Source: Rhizobiaceae bacterium (lineage in GTDB: Bacteria > Pseudomonadota > Alphaproteobacteria > Rhizobiales > Rhizobiaceae). From it: a stretch of DNA of 64,000 bases. Of this stretch, positions 9,144-17,281 are shown piece by piece; the first letter of the stretch is position 1; each line of letters begins with the position of its first letter. The position numbers and the translations under genes were made by a program. The stretch covers positions 1 through 64,000 of the forward strand of contig JAMLJA010000006.1 in NCBI GenBank assembly GCA_023953905.1. Direction: 5' to 3'. Under the pieces are notes generated by a model, which worked only from the letters and a program-made list of their open reading frames with translations, was not told where the DNA came from and ran no database searches.

Positions 9144-10297
9144 CAGGATACCTTTCGCCAGATAGCGGCCGCAGAAGGTGACGGGCGGCCAAGCGAGAGC
9201 AAGAAATCGGTAAGGGCTGCGACCGACGATCCGTCGACGAGATCGTCAAGCACAGGCAAGATTGCCTTGAGCGCGGCCGTCTGTGGCTGGAAGCGGGTAT
9301 CTCCCGCAAGGGGGGTACAGAACGACAGCCTGAACGCGCGCTGACCTAGACGCCGTAGCGCTGTTTCCATCTCCGTATGATCGCCGCGCTCAAGTCCGTC
9401 AGAGATAATGACCACAGCAGCGCCACGAGCCAGTGCCGAGAAGCGGGGAATCGCCAGAAATGCCATAAGGGTCGGGCCGATCCGTGTTCCCCCATCCCAG
9501 TCATCCACCAAGGCCGCCACGCGCGCCAGGGCGTCTTCTTGATTGCGCACCTTGAGAGCGCCCGTAACGCGCGTCAGCCTCGTGCCGATCGTGAATATCT
9601 CAGCAGACTGGGTTCCCTGTACCACTTGATGCGCGACCCGAAGGCAATCCTGCGTGTAGTCCTTCATGGACCCGGAAATATCGATGAGAAGCAACAGGCG
9701 CCGCGGAACGATCAGCCGGTGGCGCATGCTTGGTGCTGGCAGATCGCCATCGCCGCGCACGATCTGGCGCAAGGACCGTCTCAAATCCAATATGCCATTC
9801 GTTCGTGATTGTACGGTGCGGAAAGATCGGCGGCTGGGAAGGCGGCTTCGGATCTCGCGCCGAAACCTGTCGAGGCGTCCGGCATCGCTCTCAAACATGC
9901 GCTTTGAAAGCTGTTCAGCCGAAGCGGACAGCGCGCCGCCCTCACGCCTTTCGATTGGAAGCGCTTCATGTTGGGCGATTGAAGCGTCATCCTTGACCTG
10001 AACCTCTTCCTCGCCATCGGATGTCGTCACGACCTGCCCCACGCCATAGAAGAACGCATCGAAAAGCGCTTCAAACTCAGGCCGTCTGTCTGGGCCCGGC
10101 GCAAGCGTGGCGACCGCCGCCAACCGAATGTCGTTCATCGATCGCGGCCCGAGCAGCTCGATTGCGCGCAGGAACCCGGTCAGTTGCTCAGGCGCAACCC
10201 GAAACCCGGATGCGCGCAGCAGACGAGCGAAATCCTGGAACGGGCGCACTTCGATGGGCAGCGCCGGTCGGGTTGTTCGAGGTCCGCCGCGCTTCAC
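9143..10297 (-). CDS. CoxE-like VWA domain protein
   Basis: A protein of the VWA/CoxE family that, with a MoxR-type AAA+ ATPase, helps mature molybdenum hydroxylases (CoxD/CoxE insert the copper and sulfur of CO dehydrogenase). The 384-residue product has a basic N-terminal half and a VWA domain with the MIDAS motif DISGS starting at D206 and a later SDGLERGD segment. The GTG start overlaps the ATPase stop (GTGA) behind GGGAGG, so the pair is coupled. The gene order ATPase-VWA directly after the molybdopterin genes matches cox-type operons. This enzyme is not a true CO dehydrogenase (see the split subunit), so copper insertion is not implied. Confidence 0.88.
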   Translation of the reverse strand: MKRGGPRTTRPALPIEVRPFQDFARLLRASGFRVAPEQLTGFLRAIELLGPRSMNDIRLAAVATLAPGPDRRPEFEALFDAFFYGVGQVVTTSDGEEEVQVKDDASIAQHEALPIERREGGALSASAEQLSKRMFESDAGRLDRFRREIRSRLPSRRSFRTVQSRTNGILDLRRSLRQIVRGDGDLPAPSMRHRLIVPRRLLLLIDISGSMKDYTQDCLRVAHQVVQGTQSAEIFTIGTRLTRVTGALKVRNQEDALARVAALVDDWDGGTRIGPTLMAFLAIPRFSALARGAAVVIISDGLERGDHTEMETALRRLGQRAFRLSFCTPLAGDTRFQPQTAALKAILPVLDDLVDGSSVAALTDFLLSLGRPSPSAAAIWRKVS

Positions 10298-11166
10298 CTC
10301 AAGGCCTCCCCTATCACCGCATCAAGCTCGGGGCGGATGAAGGCGAGATCCTCCTCATCCTTGATCAATACCCCAATCGCGCGTCGAAACGCTTCCGGCC
10401 ACGGGCTGCCGCCCCTTTCCAGGATGGTCGCAGCATTCGCCCACTCGACCGCTTCCGCGATGCCGGGCGGCTTGGCGATGGGCCGTGCCCGAATGTTTCG
10501 TACCGCCTGTGCCACCGCGCGCGCGGTCGCCTCCGCCACTTCCGGCGTGCGCAGCATAATAATCGCCGCTTCCCTCTCCGCGTCGGGATAGCCGATCCAA
10601 TGGTAGAGGCAACGCCGGCGCAGCGCCTCGGCCAGTTCGCGGGTGCGGTTGGAGGTCAGAATGACGATGGGACGATGAGCAGCACGGATGGTGCCGCGCT
10701 CAGGAATGCTGACTTGGAAATCGGAGAGAAACTCCAGCAGAAGCGCCTCGAACTCGTGATCGGACCGGTCAATTTCATCCACCAGCAACACCCGCTGGTC
10801 GGGCGCCCTGAGAACCTGCATCAAGGGTCTGTCGATCAGGAAACTATCTTCATAAAGGTCGACTTCCTGCTCGCCGGCTTGCCGGATCGCGAGCAGTTGG
10901 CGCTGATAGTTCCATTCATAGAGCGCGTGTCCGGCATCGATGCCCTCATAACATTGGAGGCGCACAAGCGATCGCCCGAGTGCAGACGCTATCGCCTTCG
11001 CGGCCTCTGTCTTGCCGACGCCAGGCGCGCCTTCAAGGAGAAGCGGCTTTCCGAGCTGCACCGCAAGGAAGACGGCAGTTGCTAATTCTTCGTCGGCTAA
11101 ATAGTCCTGTTGTGCTAGCGCTTCGGCGAGAGATTCCGGACTTGCTACTAGGTTTGGGCGGTCCAT
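10294..11166 (-). CDS. CoxD-like MoxR-family AAA+ ATPase
   Basis: AAA+ ATPase of the MoxR group, probably a chaperone or metal-centre maturation factor partnered with the downstream VWA protein. The 290 residues contain Walker A GAPGVGKT (46-53), Walker B VLLVDEIDRSD (about 121-131), sensor motif VILTSNRTRELAEALRRRC and the C-terminal lid. GAGGA lies seven bases upstream of the ATG at 11166, and only nine bases separate it from the molybdopterin gene. CoxD of Oligotropha is the best-studied relative; its role there is post-translational assembly of the Mo-Cu site. Assignment to maturation here rests on that family knowledge and on context. Confidence 0.9.
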   Translation of the reverse strand: MDRPNLVASPESLAEALAQQDYLADEELATAVFLAVQLGKPLLLEGAPGVGKTEAAKAIASALGRSLVRLQCYEGIDAGHALYEWNYQRQLLAIRQAGEQEVDLYEDSFLIDRPLMQVLRAPDQRVLLVDEIDRSDHEFEALLLEFLSDFQVSIPERGTIRAAHRPIVILTSNRTRELAEALRRRCLYHWIGYPDAEREAAIIMLRTPEVAEATARAVAQAVRNIRARPIAKPPGIAEAVEWANAATILERGGSPWPEAFRRAIGVLIKDEEDLAFIRPELDAVIGEALR

Positions 11167-11175
11167 ATTGGATCC

Positions 11176-12189
11176 TCAGCGAGGCGCCTCGCCAGCCTGC
11201 GCCTTGAGGGCGCGCAGAATACGCTCTGGCGTGATCGGCAGTGTGTCGATACGGACACCGATCGCATCGAAGATCGCATTGGCCACGGCGGGGATTTGAG
11301 GGTTCGCACACATCTCGCCCGGACCCTTGGCGCCGTACGGACCATCTGCAGCGGGACGTTCCAGAACCACGATCTCCGTGTCCGCCAGATCGCCGGGACC
11401 CGGCATGAGATACTGGTTGAAATCCGTCGCACCGTGCTCGCGTGCTGGATAATAGGGTTCGGTGGTTTCGTAGAGCGTGTGACTGATGCCCATCCACGAG
11501 CCGCCGACAAGCTGCTGTTCGACCATTTTGGGATTAAGTGCCCGTCCGATCTCGAACACGTTCTTGACCGAGGTGACCGTGACCTCACCGGTTTCGTCAT
11601 CGACTTCCACATCCGCCACCGTGCAGGCATGCGCATAGCAGGTCGATGGCTTCATCGCGCCCGTTTCGGTTTCGGGAAATGAACGCGGCACAAGGAACAT
11701 GCCTCGCCCCGAGATCGAGCGGCCATATTTGAAATGGGCCATGAGCGCCGTGTCGAAGATCGAGACGGATTTCTGCGGCGCGCCCTTCACCTGAATATTG
11801 CCTTTGCCGTCTGTATCGAGATCGGATGCGTCTACCTCCAGCGCCTCAGCGGCAACTTCCAGCATGACCTGTCGCGCTTCGTTGGCCGCTTGTATGACCG
11901 CATTGCCGATGCGGTGGGTGCCACGTGATGCGAATGTTCCCATGCAATGTGGCCCGGTGTCGGTGTCGGCAGTGTCGACGATTACCTGCTCGGTCGAAAC
12001 ACCAATTGTTTCCGCGCATATTTGCGCCATGATCTGCTTCAGGCCCTGCCCGAGATCAACTGAAGACAGCGTTACCATGAAGTTGCCTGTCGGGGTGGAA
12101 TGGACAAGCGCCTGACTGGGATCGCCGCCGAGATTCATTCCCGTGGGATAGTTGATGGCCGCTACGCCACGTCCGTGCCGGATCGCCAT
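11176..12189 (-). CDS. Molybdopterin-binding subunit, C-terminal part (split xanthine dehydrogenase family)
   Basis: Carries the second molybdopterin-binding domain of a xanthine-dehydrogenase-family hydroxylase. The 337 residues begin MAIRHGRGVAAINYP and include SSVDLGQGLKQIMAQI, GTFASRGTHRIGNA and the catalytic-base motif GAKGPGE, with the glutamate at about E292. Standard family subunits are one chain of 750-800 residues; here this gene plus the upstream 455-residue gene make 792. The two are in the same frame, separated only by TGA and one codon. An AGGAGG eight bases before this ATG supports true initiation rather than a sequencing error. Nicotinate dehydrogenase of Eubacterium barkeri is a known example of this kind of split (NdhL/NdhM). 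Confidence 0.9.
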   Translation of the reverse strand: MAIRHGRGVAAINYPTGMNLGGDPSQALVHSTPTGNFMVTLSSVDLGQGLKQIMAQICAETIGVSTEQVIVDTADTDTGPHCMGTFASRGTHRIGNAVIQAANEARQVMLEVAAEALEVDASDLDTDGKGNIQVKGAPQKSVSIFDTALMAHFKYGRSISGRGMFLVPRSFPETETGAMKPSTCYAHACTVADVEVDDETGEVTVTSVKNVFEIGRALNPKMVEQQLVGGSWMGISHTLYETTEPYYPAREHGATDFNQYLMPGPGDLADTEIVVLERPAADGPYGAKGPGEMCANPQIPAVANAIFDAIGVRIDTLPITPERILRALKAQAGEAPR

Positions 12190-12192
12190 CGC

Positions 12193-13560
12193 TCAGGCCT
12201 CCTGTTTGTAGGATGACATCTTCATGAATCGCTCGGCGACCGGCCAGTCGGCAAGACGCGACGCTTCCTGCATGCACTCGATGAGTGCCGCGCCTTCCGT
12301 CGGCTGGCGGTGGGCCTTCATATCGCCGTCGCGATAGGCGTTGATGAAGCGGAACTCCAGCGGGTCCATACCGATCAATCTGGCCAGCTTGTCCATCTGC
12401 ACTTCGAGGGCGAAATCGGCAATCGTCACGCCGAAGCCGCGCATGGCCGAGGAGGGTGTGCGGTTGGTGTAGACGCAATAGGTGTCGATCCAGACATTGG
12501 GGATCGTGTAGGGGCCGGGATAATGGGCAGCACCCTTCTGCGCGCCATAGGGCGAGTGGCGCGAATATGCGCCAGCGTCCGTGTAGCCGGTAACCTTGCG
12601 GGCAACGATGCGCCCGTCTTTCATGACGCCGTCCTTGAGCGTGATCGTTTCGGCGGCCCGAGGCGAGGAGATTTGCATCTCCTCCTCGCGGCTGTAGATG
12701 AACGATACGGGCCGGCCCGTCAGCTTCGCCGCGAGTATCGCGACCGGCTCCACGGTCACGTCGACCTTGCCCCCGAAGCCTCCGCCGACCGTGCCGCCAA
12801 CCATGTGCAGCTTGTGACCGGGCATCTGGAGAATGATCGATGCATTGTCGAGGGTGAAGAACATCGCCTGCGTGTTCGTGTAGCAGGTGAAACGGTCGTT
12901 GCCCTCGGGCACCACAAGACAACCGGTGGTCTCGGTAGGGGCGTGCTCGATCGGCGACGACCGATAGGTCTGCTCCAGAACGAAGTCCGCTTCGACCAAT
13001 CCCTTCTCGGCATCGCCAAAGCGAACCTTCCGGTGGTCGCCGCTGTCGTAGAGATAGTAGTTTCCCGGGTGAAGCTCGTTGACGGTGGGCGCACCGGGTT
13101 TCAGTGCCTCCTCCATATCGAGGACGGCCGGCAGCACCTCATAGTCGACCTTGACCTTTGCCGCAGCTTCCGCTGCCGCGCGCTCGCTATCGGCGAGCAC
13201 GGCGACGACCGCCTCGCCCTTCCAGCGAACCTTGTCCTGCGCCAGGACATATTCGTCTTCCGGGCCGACCTGGATGAGGATGAGGATCGTGTAGAGGTTC
13301 TGGGGAACATCCTTGGCGGTCAGGATGCGGGCGACGCCGGGGTGCCGTTCCGCATCCGACAGATCGATGGACCTGATGCGGGCATGGTGGTGGGGACTGC
13401 GCACCATCTTGAGATGAAGCGTTCCGGGAATGTGGCGGTCCGCGAAATAGACCGTCTTTCCACTGACATGGCCGGGCACGTCGGAGCGCGGCCGGGCTTG
13501 GCCGATCTCGGTGAGATCGTCATTTCTTACGTCGGCAAAGTAATTCTTCTCAAGCTTCAT
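12193..13560 (-). CDS. Molybdopterin-binding subunit, N-terminal part (split xanthine dehydrogenase family)
   Basis: N-terminal 455 residues of a molybdenum hydroxylase large subunit: the aldehyde oxidase/xanthine dehydrogenase hammerhead domain (about 20-130, GKTVYFADRHIPG) and the first molybdopterin-binding domain with MVGGTVGGGFGGK and the active-site loop SSAMRGFG. The loop lacks the AYxCSFR Cys of form I CO dehydrogenase, so the enzyme is a xanthine-dehydrogenase-like hydroxylase rather than CODH. No signal peptide is seen, so it is cytosolic. It ends at TGA immediately before the gene for the second half, within the linker preceding the second Mo-pterin domain. GAGGA precedes the ATG. 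The partners are the 2Fe-2S and FAD subunits encoded just upstream. Confidence 0.9.
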   Translation of the reverse strand: MKLEKNYFADVRNDDLTEIGQARPRSDVPGHVSGKTVYFADRHIPGTLHLKMVRSPHHHARIRSIDLSDAERHPGVARILTAKDVPQNLYTILILIQVGPEDEYVLAQDKVRWKGEAVVAVLADSERAAAEAAAKVKVDYEVLPAVLDMEEALKPGAPTVNELHPGNYYLYDSGDHRKVRFGDAEKGLVEADFVLEQTYRSSPIEHAPTETTGCLVVPEGNDRFTCYTNTQAMFFTLDNASIILQMPGHKLHMVGGTVGGGFGGKVDVTVEPVAILAAKLTGRPVSFIYSREEEMQISSPRAAETITLKDGVMKDGRIVARKVTGYTDAGAYSRHSPYGAQKGAAHYPGPYTIPNVWIDTYCVYTNRTPSSAMRGFGVTIADFALEVQMDKLARLIGMDPLEFRFINAYRDGDMKAHRQPTEGAALIECMQEASRLADWPVAERFMKMSSYKQEA

Positions 13561-13572
13561 GGGAGCCGTTCC

Positions 13573-14055
13573 TCAAGCCGCGGTGAGCGAGTTGGCGCGG
13601 GCCGCCGTCAATATGGCCTGGATGATCGGCTCATAGCCCGTGCATCGGCAGATATTGCCGGAGATCGCCTCAATGACGTCGTCTCGGGTCGGATCCGGTA
13701 TCCGGTCGAGAAGCGACTTCGCGGCCATGATCATGCCGGGGGTGCAAAAGCCGCACTGAGCGGCGAAATTCTCCATGAAGGCGCGCTGGAGCGGATGCAG
13801 GACGCCGTCGCTGGACAGGCTGGAAACGGTGCTGACATCTGCGCCACCGCATGTTTCGGCCAACACCAGACAGGAGAGTTTCAGCTCGCCGTCTATCTCC
13901 ACGGAGCAGGCGCCGCATGTGCCCTGATGGCACCCGCCCTTCGGCGACGTGTCGCCAAGCTTGTCGCGGATCACTTTCAAAAGGGTCGCGCCGCTGTCGA
14001 CGAATTCAGCGCGCTCTTCGCCATTCAACACAAGCTGGATCGGTACTTTGGGCAT
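13573..14055 (-). CDS. 2Fe-2S subunit of molybdenum hydroxylase
   Basis: Small electron-transfer subunit with two 2Fe-2S clusters that pass electrons from the molybdenum site to FAD. The 160 residues show the plant-ferredoxin-type set C42, C47, C50 and C62 and the second set C101, C104, C136 and C138 (QCGFCTPG and ICRCTGYEP). The ATG at 14055 is chosen because GGAGGAGGAA lies directly before it; the open frame runs further upstream but that part has no family similarity. It sits between the FAD gene and the first half of the molybdopterin gene, a common order for small, medium and large subunits in this family. Confidence 0.93.
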   Translation of the reverse strand: MPKVPIQLVLNGEERAEFVDSGATLLKVIRDKLGDTSPKGGCHQGTCGACSVEIDGELKLSCLVLAETCGGADVSTVSSLSSDGVLHPLQRAFMENFAAQCGFCTPGMIMAAKSLLDRIPDPTRDDVIEAISGNICRCTGYEPIIQAILTAARANSLTAA

Positions 14056-14101
14056 GGTTCCTCCTCCTTGCGCATGTCTGCGCGCCTTGCCGAAACCACC
14101 T

Positions 14102-14902
14102 TCAGGACAGCAACAGGCGTCCGAGATGGACCGGCAGGACCTCCTTGCGATACCAGGCGCTCGCGATCGGATCTGTGATAGGGGACGTACCCTCCGCCGC
14201 GAGCGCCAAAGCAGGCGCGACCTCCTCCTTGTCGAGCCTGCATCCCGCCAATGCCGCTTCCGCTGCCCTGGCGCGCACCGGATGGTCGGCCATGCACCCA
14301 AGCGCAATGCGCGCTGATTTGACCGTTCCGTCTGGAGCCATCTCGATTGTTGCAGCGATACTGAGCACCGAAATACCCTTCGGCTTCACCCGCGAAACCT
14401 TGGCGAAGCGAAAGCTGCCCTGCGCCGGGAGGCCAAAGCTCACGCCCGCCACAATGCTCGACGCGTAACGTGTGGCGCGCCCAGCCAAGAGGTCTTCGAG
14501 CGGAATGAGCGACCCGTCTATTTCCGCCTTCGCGTCGAGCGCCAGCAGCGCCACAGCGAAGTCGCCATAGGGTGCAGGCGCAAACAGGTTGCCGCCGACG
14601 GTCGCCATATTACGGATCGCCGGCCCACCAACCGCGCGCGCCGCGGGCGCGATGGCGGAAAGTTGAGGATGACGGGCGATTGATGCCATCGTCACGGAAG
14701 CGCCGAGCCGCACCGCCCCGTCCGATACGGTTATGTCGTTCAGGCGCGGATCGGTAGCCCGCACGAATGTGCGCAATTCCACGTCGCCCTCATTTGCCGC
14801 GCGGACGACAAGCGTTCCCCCGCCGAGATACCGCGCTCCTGGCGATGCAAGGGCGGCTGTGGCAGCCTCAATCGACGGGAAGTTCTGCAGGGCAAGGGTC
14901 AT
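14102..14902 (-). CDS. FAD-binding subunit of molybdenum hydroxylase
   Basis: Medium subunit of the xanthine dehydrogenase family that holds FAD and passes electrons to an acceptor. The 266-residue product has the two FAD motifs of the group, YLGGGTLVVRAAN near residues 25-37 (GGGT pyrophosphate contact) and AVGGPAIRNMATVGGNLF near 91-108 (TVGGN), followed by the CO-dehydrogenase-flavoprotein C-terminal domain. GGAGGG precedes the ATG by six bases. It is slightly shorter than CoxM (about 288 residues) but has all motifs. It lies second in the operon, 14 bases after the SRPBCC gene. Confidence 0.92.
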   Translation of the reverse strand: MTLALQNFPSIEAATAALASPGARYLGGGTLVVRAANEGDVELRTFVRATDPRLNDITVSDGAVRLGASVTMASIARHPQLSAIAPAARAVGGPAIRNMATVGGNLFAPAPYGDFAVALLALDAKAEIDGSLIPLEDLLAGRATRYASSIVAGVSFGLPAQGSFRFAKVSRVKPKGISVLSIAATIEMAPDGTVKSARIALGCMADHPVRARAAEAALAGCRLDKEEVAPALALAAEGTSPITDPIASAWYRKEVLPVHLGRLLLS

Positions 14903-14916
14903 GGCCGCCCTCCGCG

Positions 14917-15360
14917 TCAGCTCTGGCCGGAGAAATGCGATTTCAGCGCGTTGAACCCGCCCTGAAACACGTTTTCACCCATGCCTTTAGCCGTCGCCTC
15001 GGCCTGATCGGCGGGCGCATCGAATGTCGCGGTCCATTCCGCATAGGTGCGATCGCCGTCCGTCACCGGTCGAAGCTGAAGCGTTGCGCTGTGGTTGGTG
15101 ATCGGTTGTGGAGTTTCGATGATTGAGTAGCCGACAATATAGTCGTCGTCCGAGAACGCATTCAGACGCTCTCTGATCGTCGCACCGCTCGCCAGTTTGA
15201 AATTTCGAACGCAGCCGATTTCGGTGGCGGGCTTGCCGTCCTCGATCTCGCTTTCCACCATGCGCGGGTGCCAGCCGGGTAGTCCGTTGAAATCGCGGAT
15301 GCGGGCCCAGACCTCGTCAATCGGAGCGTCGATGACACTGGAAATCGTGATTGTCGCCAT
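14917..15360 (-). CDS. SRPBCC (CoxG-like) family protein
   Basis: Protein of the START/SRPBCC ligand-binding fold, 147 residues, beginning MATITISSVIDAPIDEVWARI and ending EATAKGMGENVFQGGFNALK, typical of the polyketide-cyclase/CoxG-like group often linked to molybdenum hydroxylases. The fold makes a hydrophobic cavity, so it may bind the hydrophobic substrate or anchor the enzyme to the membrane as CoxG does for CO dehydrogenase; which applies here is unknown. It is the first gene of the operon, so the promoter should be in the 100 bases between it and the AraC-family gene. Confidence 0.82.
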   Translation of the reverse strand: MATITISSVIDAPIDEVWARIRDFNGLPGWHPRMVESEIEDGKPATEIGCVRNFKLASGATIRERLNAFSDDDYIVGYSIIETPQPITNHSATLQLRPVTDGDRTYAEWTATFDAPADQAEATAKGMGENVFQGGFNALKSHFSGQS

Positions 15361-15460
15361 TGAATATCTGCCTCATGGTCCGATGCCTCAAGCTTAGGGC
15401 CTCGAACTGGCGGCGCTTATCAATGCGTCTTGATGGCTTATCGCTCGGTCTGAAAAACGC

Positions 15461-16285
15461 TCACACGACTGTGCGAGACGCTTCGCGGTAAAGCATCGGG
15501 GGAACACCGGCGTGGTCGCGAAAGAAGCGCGTGAAATTTCCAGGTGAATTGAAACCGAGACTGCAGGCGACAGATATCAAGGGTTCTTCAGTCGAGCGCA
15601 ACTGCCGCAGCGCCTCTTCCATGCGCAACGTGTTCCAGTAGACATTCGGCGTGAGCCTCGTCTGTTCCTTGAACAGAGCGAAGAAATGGGGACGTGAGAG
15701 ACCGACACTGCGCGCCACTTCGTCCAAACTGATGCGTTCGCACACATTGTCGCGCATGAGCGCAATCGCCTTTCGAACCCGGTAGTCGAGCGTCGCGCGA
15801 TGTCTTCCGCGCCGATCAAGGGCTGGCTCGGATGCATCTGCGGCATCGAACAGGCTGTCGATGAAGCGTTCGATCTCGTCATCGGCCAGTTCATCGAAAG
15901 GGTTCTCCTCGAGCCGTTCAAACAGCGCGATGGCGGCGCGATGAAGCCAGTGATCGAGCGGAATCGAGGGTTGCACGAAGAGTTGCCTGTCGGGAGACAA
16001 GCCACGCCGCCGTCTCGCCCATTCGGGATCGATGTAGAAAGCGAGAAAGCTCCCCGACGTGCCATCGCATGGCAGGGCATGGCTGTGCGGCTGCAGGGAG
16101 TTGACTCCGACTGCCGCCCTCGGGCCAAGAGGCACGCGCTCCGCGCCGACCGTCATTTCGCCGGGTGAGCCACCCAGCCAGATGATGAAATGTGCCTCCG
16201 CATGTGCATGAGTGACGAGATTGCTCGCCACGTTCAGAACGGAGACGTGGCCGAACTCGCCTCGAAAGAGCCGAATCGAACTCAA
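15461..16285 (-). CDS. AraC-family transcriptional regulator
   Basis: DNA-binding activator with an N-terminal cupin-like sensory domain (about 1-150, starting MSSIRLFRGEFGHVSVLN) and a C-terminal pair of helix-turn-helix motifs (about 175-270, ISLDEVARSVGLSRPHFFALF and SVACSLGFNSPGNFTRFFRDH). Length 274 is normal for a single-ligand AraC regulator. It lies on the same strand, 100 bases upstream of the SRPBCC-FAD-FeS-Mo operon, and is the most likely regulator of that operon with the substrate or an analogue as inducer; this link is inferred from position alone. Confidence 0.88.
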   Translation of the reverse strand: MSSIRLFRGEFGHVSVLNVASNLVTHAHAEAHFIIWLGGSPGEMTVGAERVPLGPRAAVGVNSLQPHSHALPCDGTSGSFLAFYIDPEWARRRRGLSPDRQLFVQPSIPLDHWLHRAAIALFERLEENPFDELADDEIERFIDSLFDAADASEPALDRRGRHRATLDYRVRKAIALMRDNVCERISLDEVARSVGLSRPHFFALFKEQTRLTPNVYWNTLRMEEALRQLRSTEEPLISVACSLGFNSPGNFTRFFRDHAGVPPMLYREASRTVV

Positions 16286-16410
16286 ATTTTCCTCCCGGCA
16301 CGTCTATGCGCGCTTCTCGGGATAAAATCTGATCCGATGCAGCCGCCACGTCAAGTCATTGGTAAGACCAGATTCGAACGGGCAGGCTGTCCAGCGATTT
16401 GACGACGCGC

Positions 16411-17184
16411 CTAATGCCTGTCTTCGCGACCTTCGATTCGCGCCCGGCGATGCCGCGCCAGCATGTTGAGTCCCTCCACCAAGGCTGAAAAACCCATAGC
16501 TGCATAAATGTAGCCCTTGGGCACATGGTAGCCCATGCCATCCGCGATCAGCGTCATGCCGATCATCAGAAGGAAGCCCAGCGCGAGCATGACGATCGTC
16601 GGATTCTTCGCGATGAAGTTGGCAAGCGGCGTCGCGGCCATCAGCATGACGGCAACGGCAACGATGACGGCGATATACATGATCGCGATTTCATCGGTCA
16701 TGCCGACTGCAGTGATGATCGAATCAACCGAGAATACGAGATCGAGCAGCAGAATCTGGAAGATGGCGCCTGCGAGTGAAAGCTGAATTGTCCCGCCAAC
16801 CATGGAATCCTTGTGGTCGCTTGGATCCACGGTGTGATGGATTTCCTTGGTCGCCTTCCATACGAGAAACAGGCCGCCCGCGATCAGAATGAGATCGCGC
16901 CATGAAAAGCCATGTCCGAACAGCGTGAAGACCGGTGTCGTCAGCTGCACGATGAAGGAGATCGTCGCAAGCAGAACGAGACGCATCACGAGTGCCGCGC
17001 CGATACCCAGTCTTCGGGCCGGTATCTGCTGCTCCTTGGGGAGCTTGTTGGTCAGGATGGAGATGAAGATGAGGTTGTCGATGCCCAGCACGATCTCAAG
17101 CACCACGAGCGTCAACAAGGCCACCCAGGCTGTCGGATCGTTCACGAACGCAAAGTAAGGGGCCAGGAAGTCGACGATCGGCAT
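16411..17184 (-). CDS. TerC-family integral membrane protein
   Basis: Polytopic inner-membrane protein of the TerC/Alx family, implicated in metal-ion (notably manganese) export and tellurite resistance. The roughly 257 residues contain seven hydrophobic helices and the two conserved acidic signatures [13 protein letters not shown] and [15 protein letters not shown], whose aspartates are thought to bind the ion. The ATG at 17184 ([14 protein letters not shown]) is preferred; a TTG at 17226 would add 14 unconserved residues. It has no obvious operon partner: ymdB-like is about 100 bases upstream on the same strand. Confidence 0.9.
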   Translation of the reverse strand: MPIVDFLAPYFAFVNDPTAWVALLTLVVLEIVLGIDNLIFISILTNKLPKEQQIPARRLGIGAALVMRLVLLATISFIVQLTTPVFTLFGHGFSWRDLILIAGGLFLVWKATKEIHHTVDPSDHKDSMVGGTIQLSLAGAIFQILLLDLVFSVDSIITAVGMTDEIAIMYIAVIVAVAVMLMAATPLANFIAKNPTIVMLALGFLLMIGMTLIADGMGYHVPKGYIYAAMGFSALVEGLNMLARHRRARIEGREDRH

Positions 17185-17281
17185 TCTGGGGAAACTCGCT
17201 TGTGAACGACTGGGTGTCGGCGTCAATTAGGAAGCTGAACGGCCATCTTCAATAAGCGAGAGACAGAATTCTAACAAACAA

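Noticed and set aside
12187..12195. TGA between the two Mo-subunit halves as a selenocysteine codon
   Set aside because: A strong AGGAGG and ATG immediately follow, the Mo hydroxylases of this family do not encode Sec, and no SECIS-like hairpin was evident.
11176..13560. Operon as a true aerobic CO dehydrogenase (coxMSL)
   Set aside because: The AYxCSFR loop of form I CODH is absent; the loop reads SSAMRGFG, and the large subunit is split.
12310..14178. 622-codon open frame on the plus strand over the Mo and 2Fe-2S genes
   Set aside because: It is antisense to three well-supported genes, has no family-like sequence and is typical of spurious frames in GC-rich coding DNA.
16371..16400. ATTCGAACGGGCAGG resembling a tRNA T-arm
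   Set aside because: No acceptor stem, D-arm or anticodon arm can be paired around it.
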